This document shows, piece after piece, positions 17,961 through 26,206 of a stretch of DNA of 64,000 nucleotides (position 1 is the stretch's first letter; every line of letters begins with the position of its first letter). The stretch is from PALSA-1006 sp036171275 (lineage in GTDB: Bacteria > Pseudomonadota > Gammaproteobacteria > Burkholderiales > Gallionellaceae), in contig JAVHQT010000015.1 of the NCBI GenBank assembly GCA_036171275.1, forward strand, positions 62,001-126,000, in the 5' to 3' direction. Position numbers and translations under genes: made by a program. The notes under the pieces are model-generated. The model was not told the origin of the DNA. It did no database searches and worked only from the letters and a program-made list of their open reading frames with translations.

Positions 17961-18333
17961 TGTAAAACTCCAATTGTTAAGGGTTAAAATTACACACCGT
18001 CAGCCTGACTCAAATGAGCACCCCAACATGAACGGTGAGTCTACATTTCGTTTGTTCAGCGACTTGCCAAGCAAACGGGCGCGGATTGTAACCGAACAGG
18101 TGACTAAACTCAATGCAGTTGATTCGACAACATTGCTATTTGGCGTTGACAATGCTCCGCTAAAAATTTTATGGAGCAGTCATTCAATCAACCGCTCATT
18201 AGCTTTTCTCTCGATCTTGTTAAGGGTGGTTTTAACCGATTGATTTAGATAGCATTATTCCGTTATGGTTCGAGAAGTTGACCGTTGCTAGAGCATGCCA
18301 GTTCAAGTTGTTGGCGGAACGGTTGAGCGCGTT
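17961..18333. other. Intergenic region: rpsB leader and promoter
   Basis: Between rsgA and rpsB, both on the minus strand. The half nearest rpsB is the predicted 5' leader of rpsB, where S2 feedback would act in related bacteria; I do not see a structure I can name. The rest holds the promoter listed separately. No gene and no clear terminator for the genes upstream. Confidence 0.5.
18085..18113 (-). promoter_or_regulatory. Sigma-70 promoter of rpsB-tsf-lpx block
   Basis: On the minus strand, -35 TTGAGT (18113-18108), a 17-base spacer, and -10 TACAAT (18090-18085), followed by a GC-rich discriminator CCGCGCCC. GC-rich discriminators are typical of promoters shut down by ppGpp in the stringent response. 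Placed 120 bases before rpsB. Confidence 0.75.
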
Positions 18334-19200
18334 TTAGCGATTACGCAAGCTAATTTCTTGAAACAATTGCATCCGGCGGGGGCTGATTTCGCCTGCGATG
18401 ACAGCTTTCAACAAGGCACAATTCGGTTCGTGGCTATGGCTGCAATTGTGAAAACGGCATTGACCTAAGTAAGGTGAAAATTCGATAAATCCGGATTCAA
18501 TTTCACCCAATCTTAAATGATGTAAGCCGAACAGTTGTACGCCAGGGCAGTCAATTAAATGACTGGTGGCATCCAGATGATACAGGCGTGCGTGGGTGGT
18601 GGTGTGTTTGCCAGAATCTAGGACGGTGGAGATTTCGCGCGTGGCGGCTTTGGCTTCCGGCAGCAGGCCGTTAATTAGCGTGGATTTCCCCATGCCAGAT
18701 TGCCCCACTAAAACGCTGGTGTGGTTTTGCAGGGAAGCGCGTAATGGAGCAGCGTTGCGCAAGGCTGAAAGTTCTAAAATGGTATAGCCAATGGCGCGAT
18801 ACGGTGCTAATTTTTGTCGCGCTTCGGCAGCGTTTAAATCACATTTATTCAATACAATCAGAACGTTAATTTTTTGATCTTCCGCCGCAACCAAACAACG
18901 TGCCAATAATTCATCGCTAAATGCCGGCTCAACTGCGACCACAATAATGATTTGCGTGACGTTGGCGGCGATCAATTTTTGCCTGAAGGCATCTGAACGA
19001 TACAGCAAGGAGTGGCGCGTCAGGGTTCGTTCAATGACGCCTTGGTTGGCAGAAGTGAGTTTGATTTCAACTTGATCGCCGCAGGCAACTTCGCTTTTTT
19101 TGCCGCGTGGCACACATTCAAGCAGCGTGCCATTCGCCACTTCGACAGAATAATGTCGTCCAAAAGCAGCAATCACTAAACCCGTTTGCGTGGAATTCAA
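18334..19200 (-). CDS. rsgA: Small ribosomal subunit biogenesis GTPase RsgA
   Basis: RsgA is a circularly permuted GTPase that checks late 30S assembly. Order: OB-fold (GLVIAAFGRHYSVEV), then G4 LNKCD before G1 GQSGMGKSTLING, G3 DCPG, and a C-terminal zinc site (CRFHNCSHSHEPNC). There is no ATG near the expected start. I chose the TTG at 19200 (288 residues), which lies just before the OB-fold and 17 bases after the cytochrome stop. A longer TTG-started version from 19308 would overlap the cytochrome gene and add residues the family lacks. The start is uncertain; the gene is not. Confidence 0.9.
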   Translation of the reverse strand: MNSTQTGLVIAAFGRHYSVEVANGTLLECVPRGKKSEVACGDQVEIKLTSANQGVIERTLTRHSLLYRSDAFRQKLIAANVTQIIIVVAVEPAFSDELLARCLVAAEDQKINVLIVLNKCDLNAAEARQKLAPYRAIGYTILELSALRNAAPLRASLQNHTSVLVGQSGMGKSTLINGLLPEAKAATREISTVLDSGKHTTTHARLYHLDATSHLIDCPGVQLFGLHHLRLGEIESGFIEFSPYLGQCRFHNCSHSHEPNCALLKAVIAGEISPRRMQLFQEISLRNR

Positions 19201-19217
19201 TTGGCTGGCGGCTCGCT

Positions 19218-19523
19218 TTAAGGAAAATGGTAATAGCGCTGATTCAGATACGCGCCAAGATGGTGTTCTTGTGCGGAAGTCAGCGTCACGCCACTGTTGG
19301 CAGCACAAAAATTGATTTGTGTGAGCATTTGCGCTGCGCTGCGCACTGTGTGATTGGGGCGGGTGAAAACGTCGCTGCCATCGCCACCGACCATTTGAAT
19401 GTGGCAGCTGTTGCAGTGATTCTCGATAAATATTTTTTTACCTAGGGTGGCATTGCCGCTGGCAAAAGGGTTTGCATGGGCAGCAGCTGAAAAGAGAAAG
19501 GCTAAAAATAGAATTTTTTTCAT
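19218..19523 (-). CDS. Small c-type cytochrome
   Basis: A 101-residue exported protein: signal peptide (MKKILFLAFLFSAAAHA), then one haem-binding CNSCH at residues 37-41. Candidate axial methionines are at 44 (HIQM) and 66 (AAQMLTQ). It is a class I monohaem cytochrome of the cytochrome c domain size, acting in the periplasm as an electron carrier. Its partner cannot be told from the sequence. It stands between pssA and rsgA with close spacing to rsgA. An IHF-like motif lies just upstream. Confidence 0.85.
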   Translation of the reverse strand: MKKILFLAFLFSAAAHANPFASGNATLGKKIFIENHCNSCHIQMVGGDGSDVFTRPNHTVRSAAQMLTQINFCAANSGVTLTSAQEHHLGAYLNQRYYHFP

Positions 19524-19537
19524 GATTCGTATTTGTG

Positions 19538-19550
19538 TAAGTGTATGATT
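19538..19550 (-). other. IHF-consensus-like AT motif
   Basis: AATCATACACTTA on the minus strand, between pssA and the cytochrome c start. Same motif series as at 3026 and 26163. Confidence 0.25.
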
Positions 19551-19558
19551 ATATTAGG

Positions 19559-20311
19559 TTATTTTGTTTGAGTGAGTTTCGTTCTGCGCAATGCTAACAG
19601 CCAATTAACATAACCAGATAATGAGTAGGCTAAAAACAAGAAAAACAAAACGCCGGGTGGATAGCTGGAAATGAGTACAAAAAACAGTGCTAAAACGAAA
19701 ATGGCGATGAAGGGCACGCTTTTGCGCATGTTGAAATCTTTGAAGCTGTAAAAAAGCACATTGCTGACCATGCTTAAACCGGCAAATACAGTGAGTGCAG
19801 CTGCATACCAAGCTAAATCTTTGCCAACAAAAGAGAAATCGCCCATGACCCAGACAAAGCCAGCAACTAAAGCGGCGGCGGCGGGACTGGGCAAGCCTTG
19901 AAAGAAGCGTTTGTCGACCACTTCAATGTTGGTATTGAAACGCGCAAGACGCAAGGCGGCGCCGGCACAATAAATAAACGCAGCAAACCAACCAATTTTC
20001 CCCATGTCGCGGAACGCCCATTCATACATTAACAACGACGGTGCAACGCCAAAAGAAACCATGTCGGACAAGCTGTCGTATTGTGCGCCAAATTCACTTT
20101 GGGTATGGGTCATGCGCGCAACTCGTCCATCTAAACCGTCTAATACCATTGCAATAAAGATGCCGACAGCGGCAAATTCAAACTTGCCGTTCATCGCTTG
20201 CACGATGGCATAAAAACCAGCAAATAACGCACCGGTGGTGAATAGATTTGGCAGCAGATAAATGCTACGTCGGCGAAGATCCAATGAAGGTTTGCGGCGC
20301 AGTGGCGTCAT
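19559..20311 (-). CDS. pssA: CDP-diacylglycerol--serine O-phosphatidyltransferase
   Basis: PssA makes phosphatidylserine from CDP-diacylglycerol (made by CdsA) and serine. 250 residues with about seven membrane helices. The CDP-alcohol phosphotransferase motif runs DGLDGRVARMT then SEFGAQYDSLSD. This is the membrane type II enzyme. Psd, which decarboxylates the product, lies 101 bases upstream, so the two form a phosphatidylethanolamine unit. Confidence 0.95.
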   Translation of the reverse strand: MTPLRRKPSLDLRRRSIYLLPNLFTTGALFAGFYAIVQAMNGKFEFAAVGIFIAMVLDGLDGRVARMTHTQSEFGAQYDSLSDMVSFGVAPSLLMYEWAFRDMGKIGWFAAFIYCAGAALRLARFNTNIEVVDKRFFQGLPSPAAAALVAGFVWVMGDFSFVGKDLAWYAAALTVFAGLSMVSNVLFYSFKDFNMRKSVPFIAIFVLALFFVLISSYPPGVLFFLFLAYSLSGYVNWLLALRRTKLTQTK

Positions 20312-20412
20312 AGTTTAAAAATTCCTTTTAGCCACGATTGGGCAGCAATGAGTAAACAACATTAAAATCCGTGTTGAGGGCGACTCATTCGTGGTTCGCT
20401 TTTTTTGGGTGG

Positions 20413-21051
20413 TCACAATTGGGCAAGAATCGTTTCAGTCGCCGATACTTTATCACCAATGCTAACTTTAACCTTGGCACTGAGCGGTAAATAGACATCG
20501 ACGCGAGAACCAAAACGAATGAAGCCATAACGCTGGCCACGCGACAAGGATTCGCCGGGTTTGACATAACACAGAATCCGTCGGGCAATTAAGCCGGCAA
20601 CTTGCACAAACGTCACCGTTTGACCGTCTTCGGTACTGAGAACGATGGCATTACGCTCGTTTTCTGTTGAAGCTTTATCCAAATCAGCATTGACAAATTT
20701 GCCAGGAAAATACTGAATTTTTTCAATGGTGCCATCGACCGGGCTGCGGTTGGAGTGGACGTTAAATACATTCATAAAGACACTAATTAAAATGGCATCG
20801 CGCTCGCCATAGACATCGCTGGTGCGCTCAACTTTGATGACGCGACCATCCGCAGGCGAGACCACTACGCCGGCTTGTTGTGGAATTTCACGGGCGGGAT
20901 CACGGAAAAATTGCAGAACAAAAATAAAAATAATCCACAAGGGAATCGACCAACTGCCGCAGCAGATACTGACGACGGCGGCTACAACAAAGGAGAGTGC
21001 CAAAAACGGCCAACCTTCGCGTGCGATGAGGGGGTGGGGATAGGAATTCAT
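20413..21051 (-). CDS. psd: Phosphatidylserine decarboxylase (short type)
   Basis: Psd turns phosphatidylserine into phosphatidylethanolamine, using a pyruvoyl group formed by self-cleavage. The protein is the short form (212 residues): N-terminal membrane segment, SPADGRVIKVER, NVHSNRSPVDG, and the cleavage site in IRFGSRVDVYLP, where the Ser of GS becomes pyruvoyl. I chose the ATG at 21051 (MNSYPHPLIAREGWPF), the family's usual start; the open frame upstream looks non-coding. Confidence 0.93.
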   Translation of the reverse strand: MNSYPHPLIAREGWPFLALSFVVAAVVSICCGSWSIPLWIIFIFVLQFFRDPAREIPQQAGVVVSPADGRVIKVERTSDVYGERDAILISVFMNVFNVHSNRSPVDGTIEKIQYFPGKFVNADLDKASTENERNAIVLSTEDGQTVTFVQVAGLIARRILCYVKPGESLSRGQRYGFIRFGSRVDVYLPLSAKVKVSIGDKVSATETILAQL

Positions 21052-21155
21052 AGCGAACCTGTGAAAAAATGGGATGAAACGCGAAGCTAAAACAGTGAAA
21101 CGCAAAACGGAAAACGGCACTGCGTTTTCAGGTCACGTTTCACCTTGCCTGCTTT

Positions 21156-22172
21156 TTAGTTTTTCGACTGGTCAACCAGTTTGTTTTTGCCAATCCAAGG
21201 CATCATGGCGCGTAATTGTCCGCCCACCACTTCGATTGGATGTTCGGCATTTAAACGGCGCCGTGAAGTCATTTCTGGATAGTTGGTTCTACCTTCCAAG
21301 ATAAACTGTTTCGCGTAAGAGCCATTTTGAATGTTTTTCAGGCATTCTTTCATCGCTGCACGGGCTTGATCGCCAATCACACGTTGTCCGGTGACATATT
21401 CACCATATTCTGCGTTGTTGGAAATCGAGTAATTCATGTTGGCAATGCCGCCTTCATACATCAAATCCACAATCAATTTCAATTCATGCAGGCATTCGAA
21501 ATAGGCCATTTCTGGGGCGTAACCAGCTTCGGTCAAGGTTTCAAAACCCGCTTTCACCAATTCAACCGCGCCACCGCACAATACCGCTTGTTCGCCGAAC
21601 AAATCGGTTTCGGTTTCTTCGCGGAAATTAGTTTCAATCACGCCGCCTTTAGTACCGCCATTCGCCGCCGCGTACGACAGTGCGAGTGCTTTTGCAGTGC
21701 CCGTTTTATCTTGATAAACCGCGATTAAACTGGGCACGCCGCCGCCTTTTAAGTATTCTGAACGCACGGTATGGCCAGGGCCTTTGGGTGCAATCATAAT
21801 CACGTCCACGTCATTGCGTGGCACAACTTGGTTGTAATGCACGTTAAAACCATGCGCGAACGCCAAGGCAGCACCGGATTTAATGTTGGGCGCGACTTCT
21901 TTGTTGTACACGTCCGGAATGTTTTCATCCGGTAATAACATCATCACCACGTCGGCGTTTTTAACTGCGTCCGCCACTTCGGCTACTTTCAGTCCTGCTG
22001 CAGCCGCTTTTGACCACGAAGCGCCATTTTTGCGTAAACCAATGGTGACATTGACGCCGGAATCACGCAGATTTTGCGCGTGAGCGTGACCTTGTGAACC
22101 GTAACCAACAATGGTGACTTGCTTGCCTTTGATGAGCGATAAATCTGCGTCTTGATCGTAATAAACTTTCAT
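21156..22172 (-). CDS. ilvC: Ketol-acid reductoisomerase (NADP+)
   Basis: IlvC converts acetolactate and acetohydroxybutyrate to dihydroxy acids in valine, leucine and isoleucine synthesis. The 338-residue class I enzyme has the NADPH motif GYGSQGHAHAQNL at about 24-36, KGPGHTVRSEY, and the Mg-binding blocks ETNFREETETDLFGEQ and SNNAEYGEYVTG. It follows ilvH after 45 bases. Confidence 0.98.
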   Translation of the reverse strand: MKVYYDQDADLSLIKGKQVTIVGYGSQGHAHAQNLRDSGVNVTIGLRKNGASWSKAAAAGLKVAEVADAVKNADVVMMLLPDENIPDVYNKEVAPNIKSGAALAFAHGFNVHYNQVVPRNDVDVIMIAPKGPGHTVRSEYLKGGGVPSLIAVYQDKTGTAKALALSYAAANGGTKGGVIETNFREETETDLFGEQAVLCGGAVELVKAGFETLTEAGYAPEMAYFECLHELKLIVDLMYEGGIANMNYSISNNAEYGEYVTGQRVIGDQARAAMKECLKNIQNGSYAKQFILEGRTNYPEMTSRRRLNAEHPIEVVGGQLRAMMPWIGKNKLVDQSKN

Positions 22173-22217
22173 GCTGTCCTCTGGTTAAAATAAATAAAAC
22201 TGTTTAAAATCAAGTAG

Positions 22218-22709
22218 TTACAACTTAAGTACTCGGTCGCCACGCCCAATGCCTGATGAGCCGGTGCGGACCGTTTCCAAAATCAAATTGCGATCAATTG
22301 CGTGTAAAAAACTATCCAGTTTAGAACCTGTTCCGGTCAATTCAAGGGTATAAGTTTTATCGGAAACATCAATAATCCGTCCGCGATAAATATCGGCCAT
22401 CCGCTTCAATTCTTCACGGGCATCACCTACTGCGCGCAGTTTTACCAGCATCAACTCGCGTTCCAAATGGTCGCCGTCGCTTAAATCCATCACCGCCACC
22501 ACGTCAATCAACTTGTTGAGTTGCTTTTTGATTTGCTGAATTATCGGGTCAGAACCGCGCGTAACGATAGTCATCCGCGACAAGGTTTCGTCTTCGGTTG
22601 GCGCAACGGTCAGCGATTCAATGTTGTAACCGCGTGCCGAAAACAAACCTGCTACGCGCGACAAGGCGCCGGCTTCGTTTTCCATCAGCAGAGAAATAAT
22701 ATGTCGCAT
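22218..22709 (-). CDS. ilvH: Acetolactate synthase small (regulatory) subunit
   Basis: The regulatory subunit of acetohydroxyacid synthase, which binds valine and switches on full activity of the large subunit. 163 residues: an N-terminal ACT domain (LLMENEAGALSRVAGLFSAR, about 7-26) and the C-terminal ACT-like domain. The ATG overlaps the ilvB stop by one base (TAATG), so the two subunits are translated in step. Confidence 0.97.
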   Translation of the reverse strand: MRHIISLLMENEAGALSRVAGLFSARGYNIESLTVAPTEDETLSRMTIVTRGSDPIIQQIKKQLNKLIDVVAVMDLSDGDHLERELMLVKLRAVGDAREELKRMADIYRGRIIDVSDKTYTLELTGTGSKLDSFLHAIDRNLILETVRTGSSGIGRGDRVLKL

Positions 22710-24415
22710 TACAAATCCTCCGCCAAGACAACTTCAGATAAGCCTTTGCCGCCGGGTACCATAGGGAAGACGTTCTCGGTGGAATCGGTGCGAAAATCTA
22801 AAAACACCAATTCTTTGGTTCGCGCAAACGCTTCACGTAACGCGCCTTCGACGTCTGATGGTGCATCGATTCGAATGCCGACGTGACCATAGGCTTCGGC
22901 TAATTTTACAAAATCCGGTAGCGCGTCCATATACGATTCTGAATGGCGATTGCCGTGAAAAAACTCTTGCCACTGCCGCACCATGCCCAAATACCGATTG
23001 TTCAAGGCGATAATTTTAATTGGCAAGCGGAATTGTTTGCAGGTGGATAATTCTTGAATATTCATCTGAATGCTGCCTTCGCCAGTCACGCAGGCAACGG
23101 TTGCGTCTGGGTGGGCTAACTGTACACCCATCGCCGCCGGCAAACCAAAACCCATGGTGCCTAGGCCGCCGGAGTTGATCCAGCGTCGAGGTTGGTCGAA
23201 TTTGTAATATTGCGCCGCCCACATTTGATGCTGACCAACATCGGAGGTAATAAAGGCATCGCCGTGAGTAATTTCGTACAGTTTTTGAATCACAAATTGC
23301 GGTTTAATGACTTCGGTTGAGTTTTTAAACACCAGCGAATTGCGGCTGCGCCAATCGTTAATTTGTTGCCACCACGCTGCAGCAGCGGTCGCATCGGGTC
23401 TTTGTTTGCTGCTATACAGCACCGCTACCAGATCGGTCAATACTTTGCCGACATCACCTTCTATTGCAATATCGACGGCGACGCGCTTGGAAATTGAGGC
23501 GGGATCAATATCAATATGAATTATTTTGCGTGGCACGGAAGCAAAGTGCGCGACGTTACCAATCACGCGGTCATCAAAGCGCGCGCCCACCGCAAGCAGG
23601 ACGTCACAATTTTGCATTGCCATATTGGCTTCATACGTGCCGTGCATACCCAACATTCCCACAAATTGCGCATCGGTTGCCGGGTAAGCACCCAAGCCCA
23701 TCAGTGTATTGGTGCAAGGCGCGCCTAAAAGTTGAACTAAATCAATAAGTTGCTTCGATGCGTCTGATAAAATTACGCCACCACCGGCGTAAATCATCGG
23801 TCTTTTTGCGTCAATTAATAACTGCGCTGCGCGTTTAATTTGCGCCGCTTCGAGATTTTTTTCCGGATGATAGGAACGGATAGTGACTGAATTGGGGTAA
23901 ATAAACTCAACCTTTTGATTCGAAACGTCTTTGGGAATGTCTACCAGCACCGGACCTGGACGACCACTTTTGGCCAAGTAAAACGCTTTCTTCAACGTGT
24001 TTGCAATGTCTTTGGCATCTTTGACCAAAAAATTATGTTTGACGCAAGGGCGGGTAATGCCCACCGCATCAACTTCTTGAAATGCATCCTCACCAATTAA
24101 CGTGGTGGGAACTTGACCGCTGATCACCACCAGTGGAATCGAATCCATATACGCCGTGGCAATGCCGGTAACCGCATTCGTCACGCCAGGGCCGGAAGTG
24201 ACCAATGCGACGCCGACTTTATTGGTAGAACGCGCATAGCCATCGGCGGCGTGAACGGCAGCTTGTTCATGTCGGACCAAAATATGTTTGACTTTGTCTT
24301 GATTAAATAAAGCGTCGTAGATGAATAGCACGGCGCCACCAGGGTAGCCGAAAACATATTCAACACCTTCTTCTTGTAAACATTTGATGGCTATTTCAGC
24401 GCCTGTCAGTTCCAT
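22709..24415 (-). CDS. ilvB: Acetolactate synthase large (catalytic) subunit
   Basis: A TPP- and FAD-dependent enzyme joining two pyruvates, or pyruvate and 2-oxobutyrate. 568 residues. The catalytic Glu is in VRHEQAAVHAADGYAR; the TPP-binding motif is near GEGSIQMNIQEL and LNNRYLGMVRQW. The family is also called ilvI in this gene order. It starts the ilvB-ilvH-ilvC operon from the promoter at 24.47 kb. No leader peptide rich in Val, Leu or Ile is apparent upstream, so classical attenuation is not supported. Confidence 0.97.
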   Translation of the reverse strand: MELTGAEIAIKCLQEEGVEYVFGYPGGAVLFIYDALFNQDKVKHILVRHEQAAVHAADGYARSTNKVGVALVTSGPGVTNAVTGIATAYMDSIPLVVISGQVPTTLIGEDAFQEVDAVGITRPCVKHNFLVKDAKDIANTLKKAFYLAKSGRPGPVLVDIPKDVSNQKVEFIYPNSVTIRSYHPEKNLEAAQIKRAAQLLIDAKRPMIYAGGGVILSDASKQLIDLVQLLGAPCTNTLMGLGAYPATDAQFVGMLGMHGTYEANMAMQNCDVLLAVGARFDDRVIGNVAHFASVPRKIIHIDIDPASISKRVAVDIAIEGDVGKVLTDLVAVLYSSKQRPDATAAAAWWQQINDWRSRNSLVFKNSTEVIKPQFVIQKLYEITHGDAFITSDVGQHQMWAAQYYKFDQPRRWINSGGLGTMGFGLPAAMGVQLAHPDATVACVTGEGSIQMNIQELSTCKQFRLPIKIIALNNRYLGMVRQWQEFFHGNRHSESYMDALPDFVKLAEAYGHVGIRIDAPSDVEGALREAFARTKELVFLDFRTDSTENVFPMVPGGKGLSEVVLAEDL

Positions 24416-24457
24416 TTTGACGACCTTAGCGGGAAGCGAGAATTGATGGGAGGGCGG

Positions 24458-24486
24458 AAGATAAAGGCAAGTCGCGTTTTGGTCAA
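24458..24486 (-). promoter_or_regulatory. Sigma-70 promoter of ilvBHC
   Basis: On the minus strand, -35 TTGACC (24486-24481), spacer of 17, -10 TATCTT (24463-24458). The transcript would start about 35 bases before the ilvB ATG. Confidence 0.6.
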
Positions 24487-24535
24487 CCCCTACGCCATGC
24501 GGGATTAACTAAAAGCCTCAGAAATCGGTAAAATT

Positions 24536-24544
24536 TGCTAGTAT
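24536..24544 (+). promoter_or_regulatory. Possible extended -10 promoter of the sigma factor operon
   Basis: TGCTAGTAT fits an extended -10 (TGn plus TAGTAT), with no good -35 at the usual distance. It lies about 49 bases before the CTG start of the sigma factor gene. Confidence 0.35.
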
Positions 24545-24592
24545 TCCGCACCTTGCCGCACTGGATACATTTTCTCTACTGGGAGTTTTAAA

Positions 24593-25162
24593 CTGAGTAC
24601 TCACTACGAGCTTTCTCAATTCTTATCGGAGGTTGAGCGTCGCGCCTTCAAACAAGCCCAATTTGCTGTGCGCGATCGACAAGCTGCGCTGGATATCGTG
24701 CAAGATTCGATGCTGAAACTCGCCGAAAAATATGGCGAAAAACCGGCAGAAGAATATCCCATGCTGTTTCAGCGCATTCTACAAAATACCATCCGCGATT
24801 ACTATCGACGTCAAAAAGTACGTTCTTTTTGGTCAATCCTGTTTTCATCGTTTACCTCACACCAAGACGGTGAAGATTTTGATCCGCTGGATGTTTTGCA
24901 AGACCCGAATAATCATTCCCAACCCTTGCAACCACATTCGGTTTTGGAAAAATCGCAACTTATTGATTTAATTGAAGAACTATTGCTTAATCTTCCCGCT
25001 CGTCAACGTGAAGCCTTCTTGTTGCGTTATTGGGAAGAATTGGATACGCCTGCAACTGCAAAAGCAATGGGCTGTTCAGAGGGGAGCGTCAAAACCCATT
25101 GTTCCCGCGCAACCCATACCCTCGCCGCAAAGTTAAAAGAGAAAGGAATTAATTTAAAATGA
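24593..25162 (+). CDS. ECF-type RNA polymerase sigma factor (probable CTG start)
   Basis: A 189-residue sigma-70-family factor: region 2 around FKQAQFAVRDRQAALDIVQD, region 4 helix-turn-helix around AKAMGCSEGSVKTHCSRA. The first ATG/GTG/TTG in frame is a GTG at 24668, inside region 2, and would remove conserved residues. Upstream, the frame encodes STHYELSQFLSEVERRAFKQ, the family N-terminus. A GGGAG sits seven bases before a CTG at 24593, so CTG is the best start. It overlaps the next gene as ATGA. With DUF3619 and DUF3106 it forms a trio common in betaproteobacteria. No anti-sigma motif is evident in either partner. Confidence 0.85.
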   Translation: MSTHYELSQFLSEVERRAFKQAQFAVRDRQAALDIVQDSMLKLAEKYGEKPAEEYPMLFQRILQNTIRDYYRRQKVRSFWSILFSSFTSHQDGEDFDPLDVLQDPNNHSQPLQPHSVLEKSQLIDLIEELLLNLPARQREAFLLRYWEELDTPATAKAMGCSEGSVKTHCSRATHTLAAKLKEKGINLK

Positions 25163-25521
25163 ATTCGCATAATTTAAATGCTGCGCCGATTAAAAAAATC
25201 CTGAATCAATCCACTGCTTTAATCCATCCGCACGACTTAGAAGCGCTGTATTCGGCGCGCAACAAGGCACTCGCCGCACATCAAATGCTACATAACGCCC
25301 CTGTTTTAGCGTGGCTTTGTCACCACGGCATTACCTTGGGGACAAACTTTAGCAAGCATAAATACCTAGACCGAGCGGTGCTGCTAGTGCTGCTGGTTGC
25401 CCTGTTGACCGGCGCATCCTATTGGCAGCAATTCAGTGAGCATGAGCATGAGCATGATCAAAGTGAAATCGATATTGCAATTTTGGCGGATGATTTGCCG
25501 ATTGATGTTTACGTAGATTGA
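25159..25521 (+). CDS. DUF3619 family single-pass membrane protein
   Basis: 120 residues: a soluble N-terminal part of about 70 residues, one membrane helix (about 72-88, AVLLVLLVALLTGASYW), a short His/Glu stretch and the family's C-terminal pattern ILADDLPIDVYVD. The layout matches DUF3619. It overlaps the sigma gene as ATGA. Its place suggests a role in controlling that sigma factor, for example as a membrane anchor or anti-sigma, but this is inference only. Confidence 0.82.
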   Translation: MNSHNLNAAPIKKILNQSTALIHPHDLEALYSARNKALAAHQMLHNAPVLAWLCHHGITLGTNFSKHKYLDRAVLLVLLVALLTGASYWQQFSEHEHEHDQSEIDIAILADDLPIDVYVD

Positions 25522-25527
25522 GTGCAA

Positions 25528-25929
25528 ATGTTACGAATTTTTTTGATCTGCCTTCTTCTTTGCCGGCTTGCGCCTTCTCAAGCGGAAACCTGGGCTGAGT
25601 TAACCCCAGAACAACAGCAAATTTTAGTTCCCTTGGCGAGTGAGTGGAACGCCTTGTCCGACAAACAACATAAAAACTTTATTGGCATTGCCAAACGTTA
25701 CCCGCAACTGAGTCCACAACATCAAAAACGGGTTTCGCAACGCATTGCCAAATGGAGCAAATTAACGCCATTGCAGCGTCAGCAAGCGAGAGAAAAATTT
25801 CGCTCATACAAACAACTCCCTTCTGAATTGCGCGAAGCGATTAAACGTGATGTACGTCAACGTGAACTGAGCATCCAGTTTGCCAGTGCAAATCCTGCGG
25901 CGTCAACGGTGAGTCCCAGTCGGTTTTAA
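25528..25929 (+). CDS. DUF3106 family exported protein
   Basis: 133 residues: a signal peptide (MLRIFLICLLLCRLAPSQA), then a repeated helical region with the DUF3106 pattern, W..LTPEQQ..L.PL...W..L....; LSPQHQKR and LTPLQRQQAREKFRSYKQL are visible. Probably periplasmic. I chose the ATG at 25528; a GTG two codons earlier, right after the DUF3619 stop, is possible. Third gene of the sigma factor operon. Function unknown. Confidence 0.82.
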   Translation: MLRIFLICLLLCRLAPSQAETWAELTPEQQQILVPLASEWNALSDKQHKNFIGIAKRYPQLSPQHQKRVSQRIAKWSKLTPLQRQQAREKFRSYKQLPSELREAIKRDVRQRELSIQFASANPAASTVSPSRF

Positions 25930-26141
25930 ATTAAGAGGTGAATTCAAACGAGTGGTTACAGAAAATTGCCAGTAAAATCAGTTACTTATATTATTTTTCA
26001 GTGCGAATTTATTCAAGCAGAAACCGTTGGTTGTGGCAACAAATGCGCACACGATGAATTGAGCTGCTGTTCTAGGATTGAAGCGTCGTTACCTTAGGTT
26101 TACCCGAGCCAGACGTGCGGTGCAGTTTTGTAGATAAATTC

Positions 26142-26175
26142 TGATTATAAAAAACCTATTATAATCATATGGTTA
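26142..26175. repeat. Inverted repeat with IHF-like motif
   Basis: TGATTATA (26142-26149) and TATAATCA (26160-26167) form a perfect 8-bp inverted repeat with a 10-base loop. The right arm runs into AATCATATGGTTA (26163-26175), the IHF-like motif seen elsewhere. It lies in the convergent gap between the DUF3106 gene and proB. No T-tract, so it is not a good terminator. Confidence 0.4.
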
Positions 26176-26206
26176 CATAGATGGTTGCCCTAATTCTAGT
26201 CAGCAC

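Noticed and set aside
17947..18243. 98-codon plus-strand frame over the rpsB leader
   Set aside because: It overlaps the rpsB start and its promoter on the opposite strand; no gene-like features.
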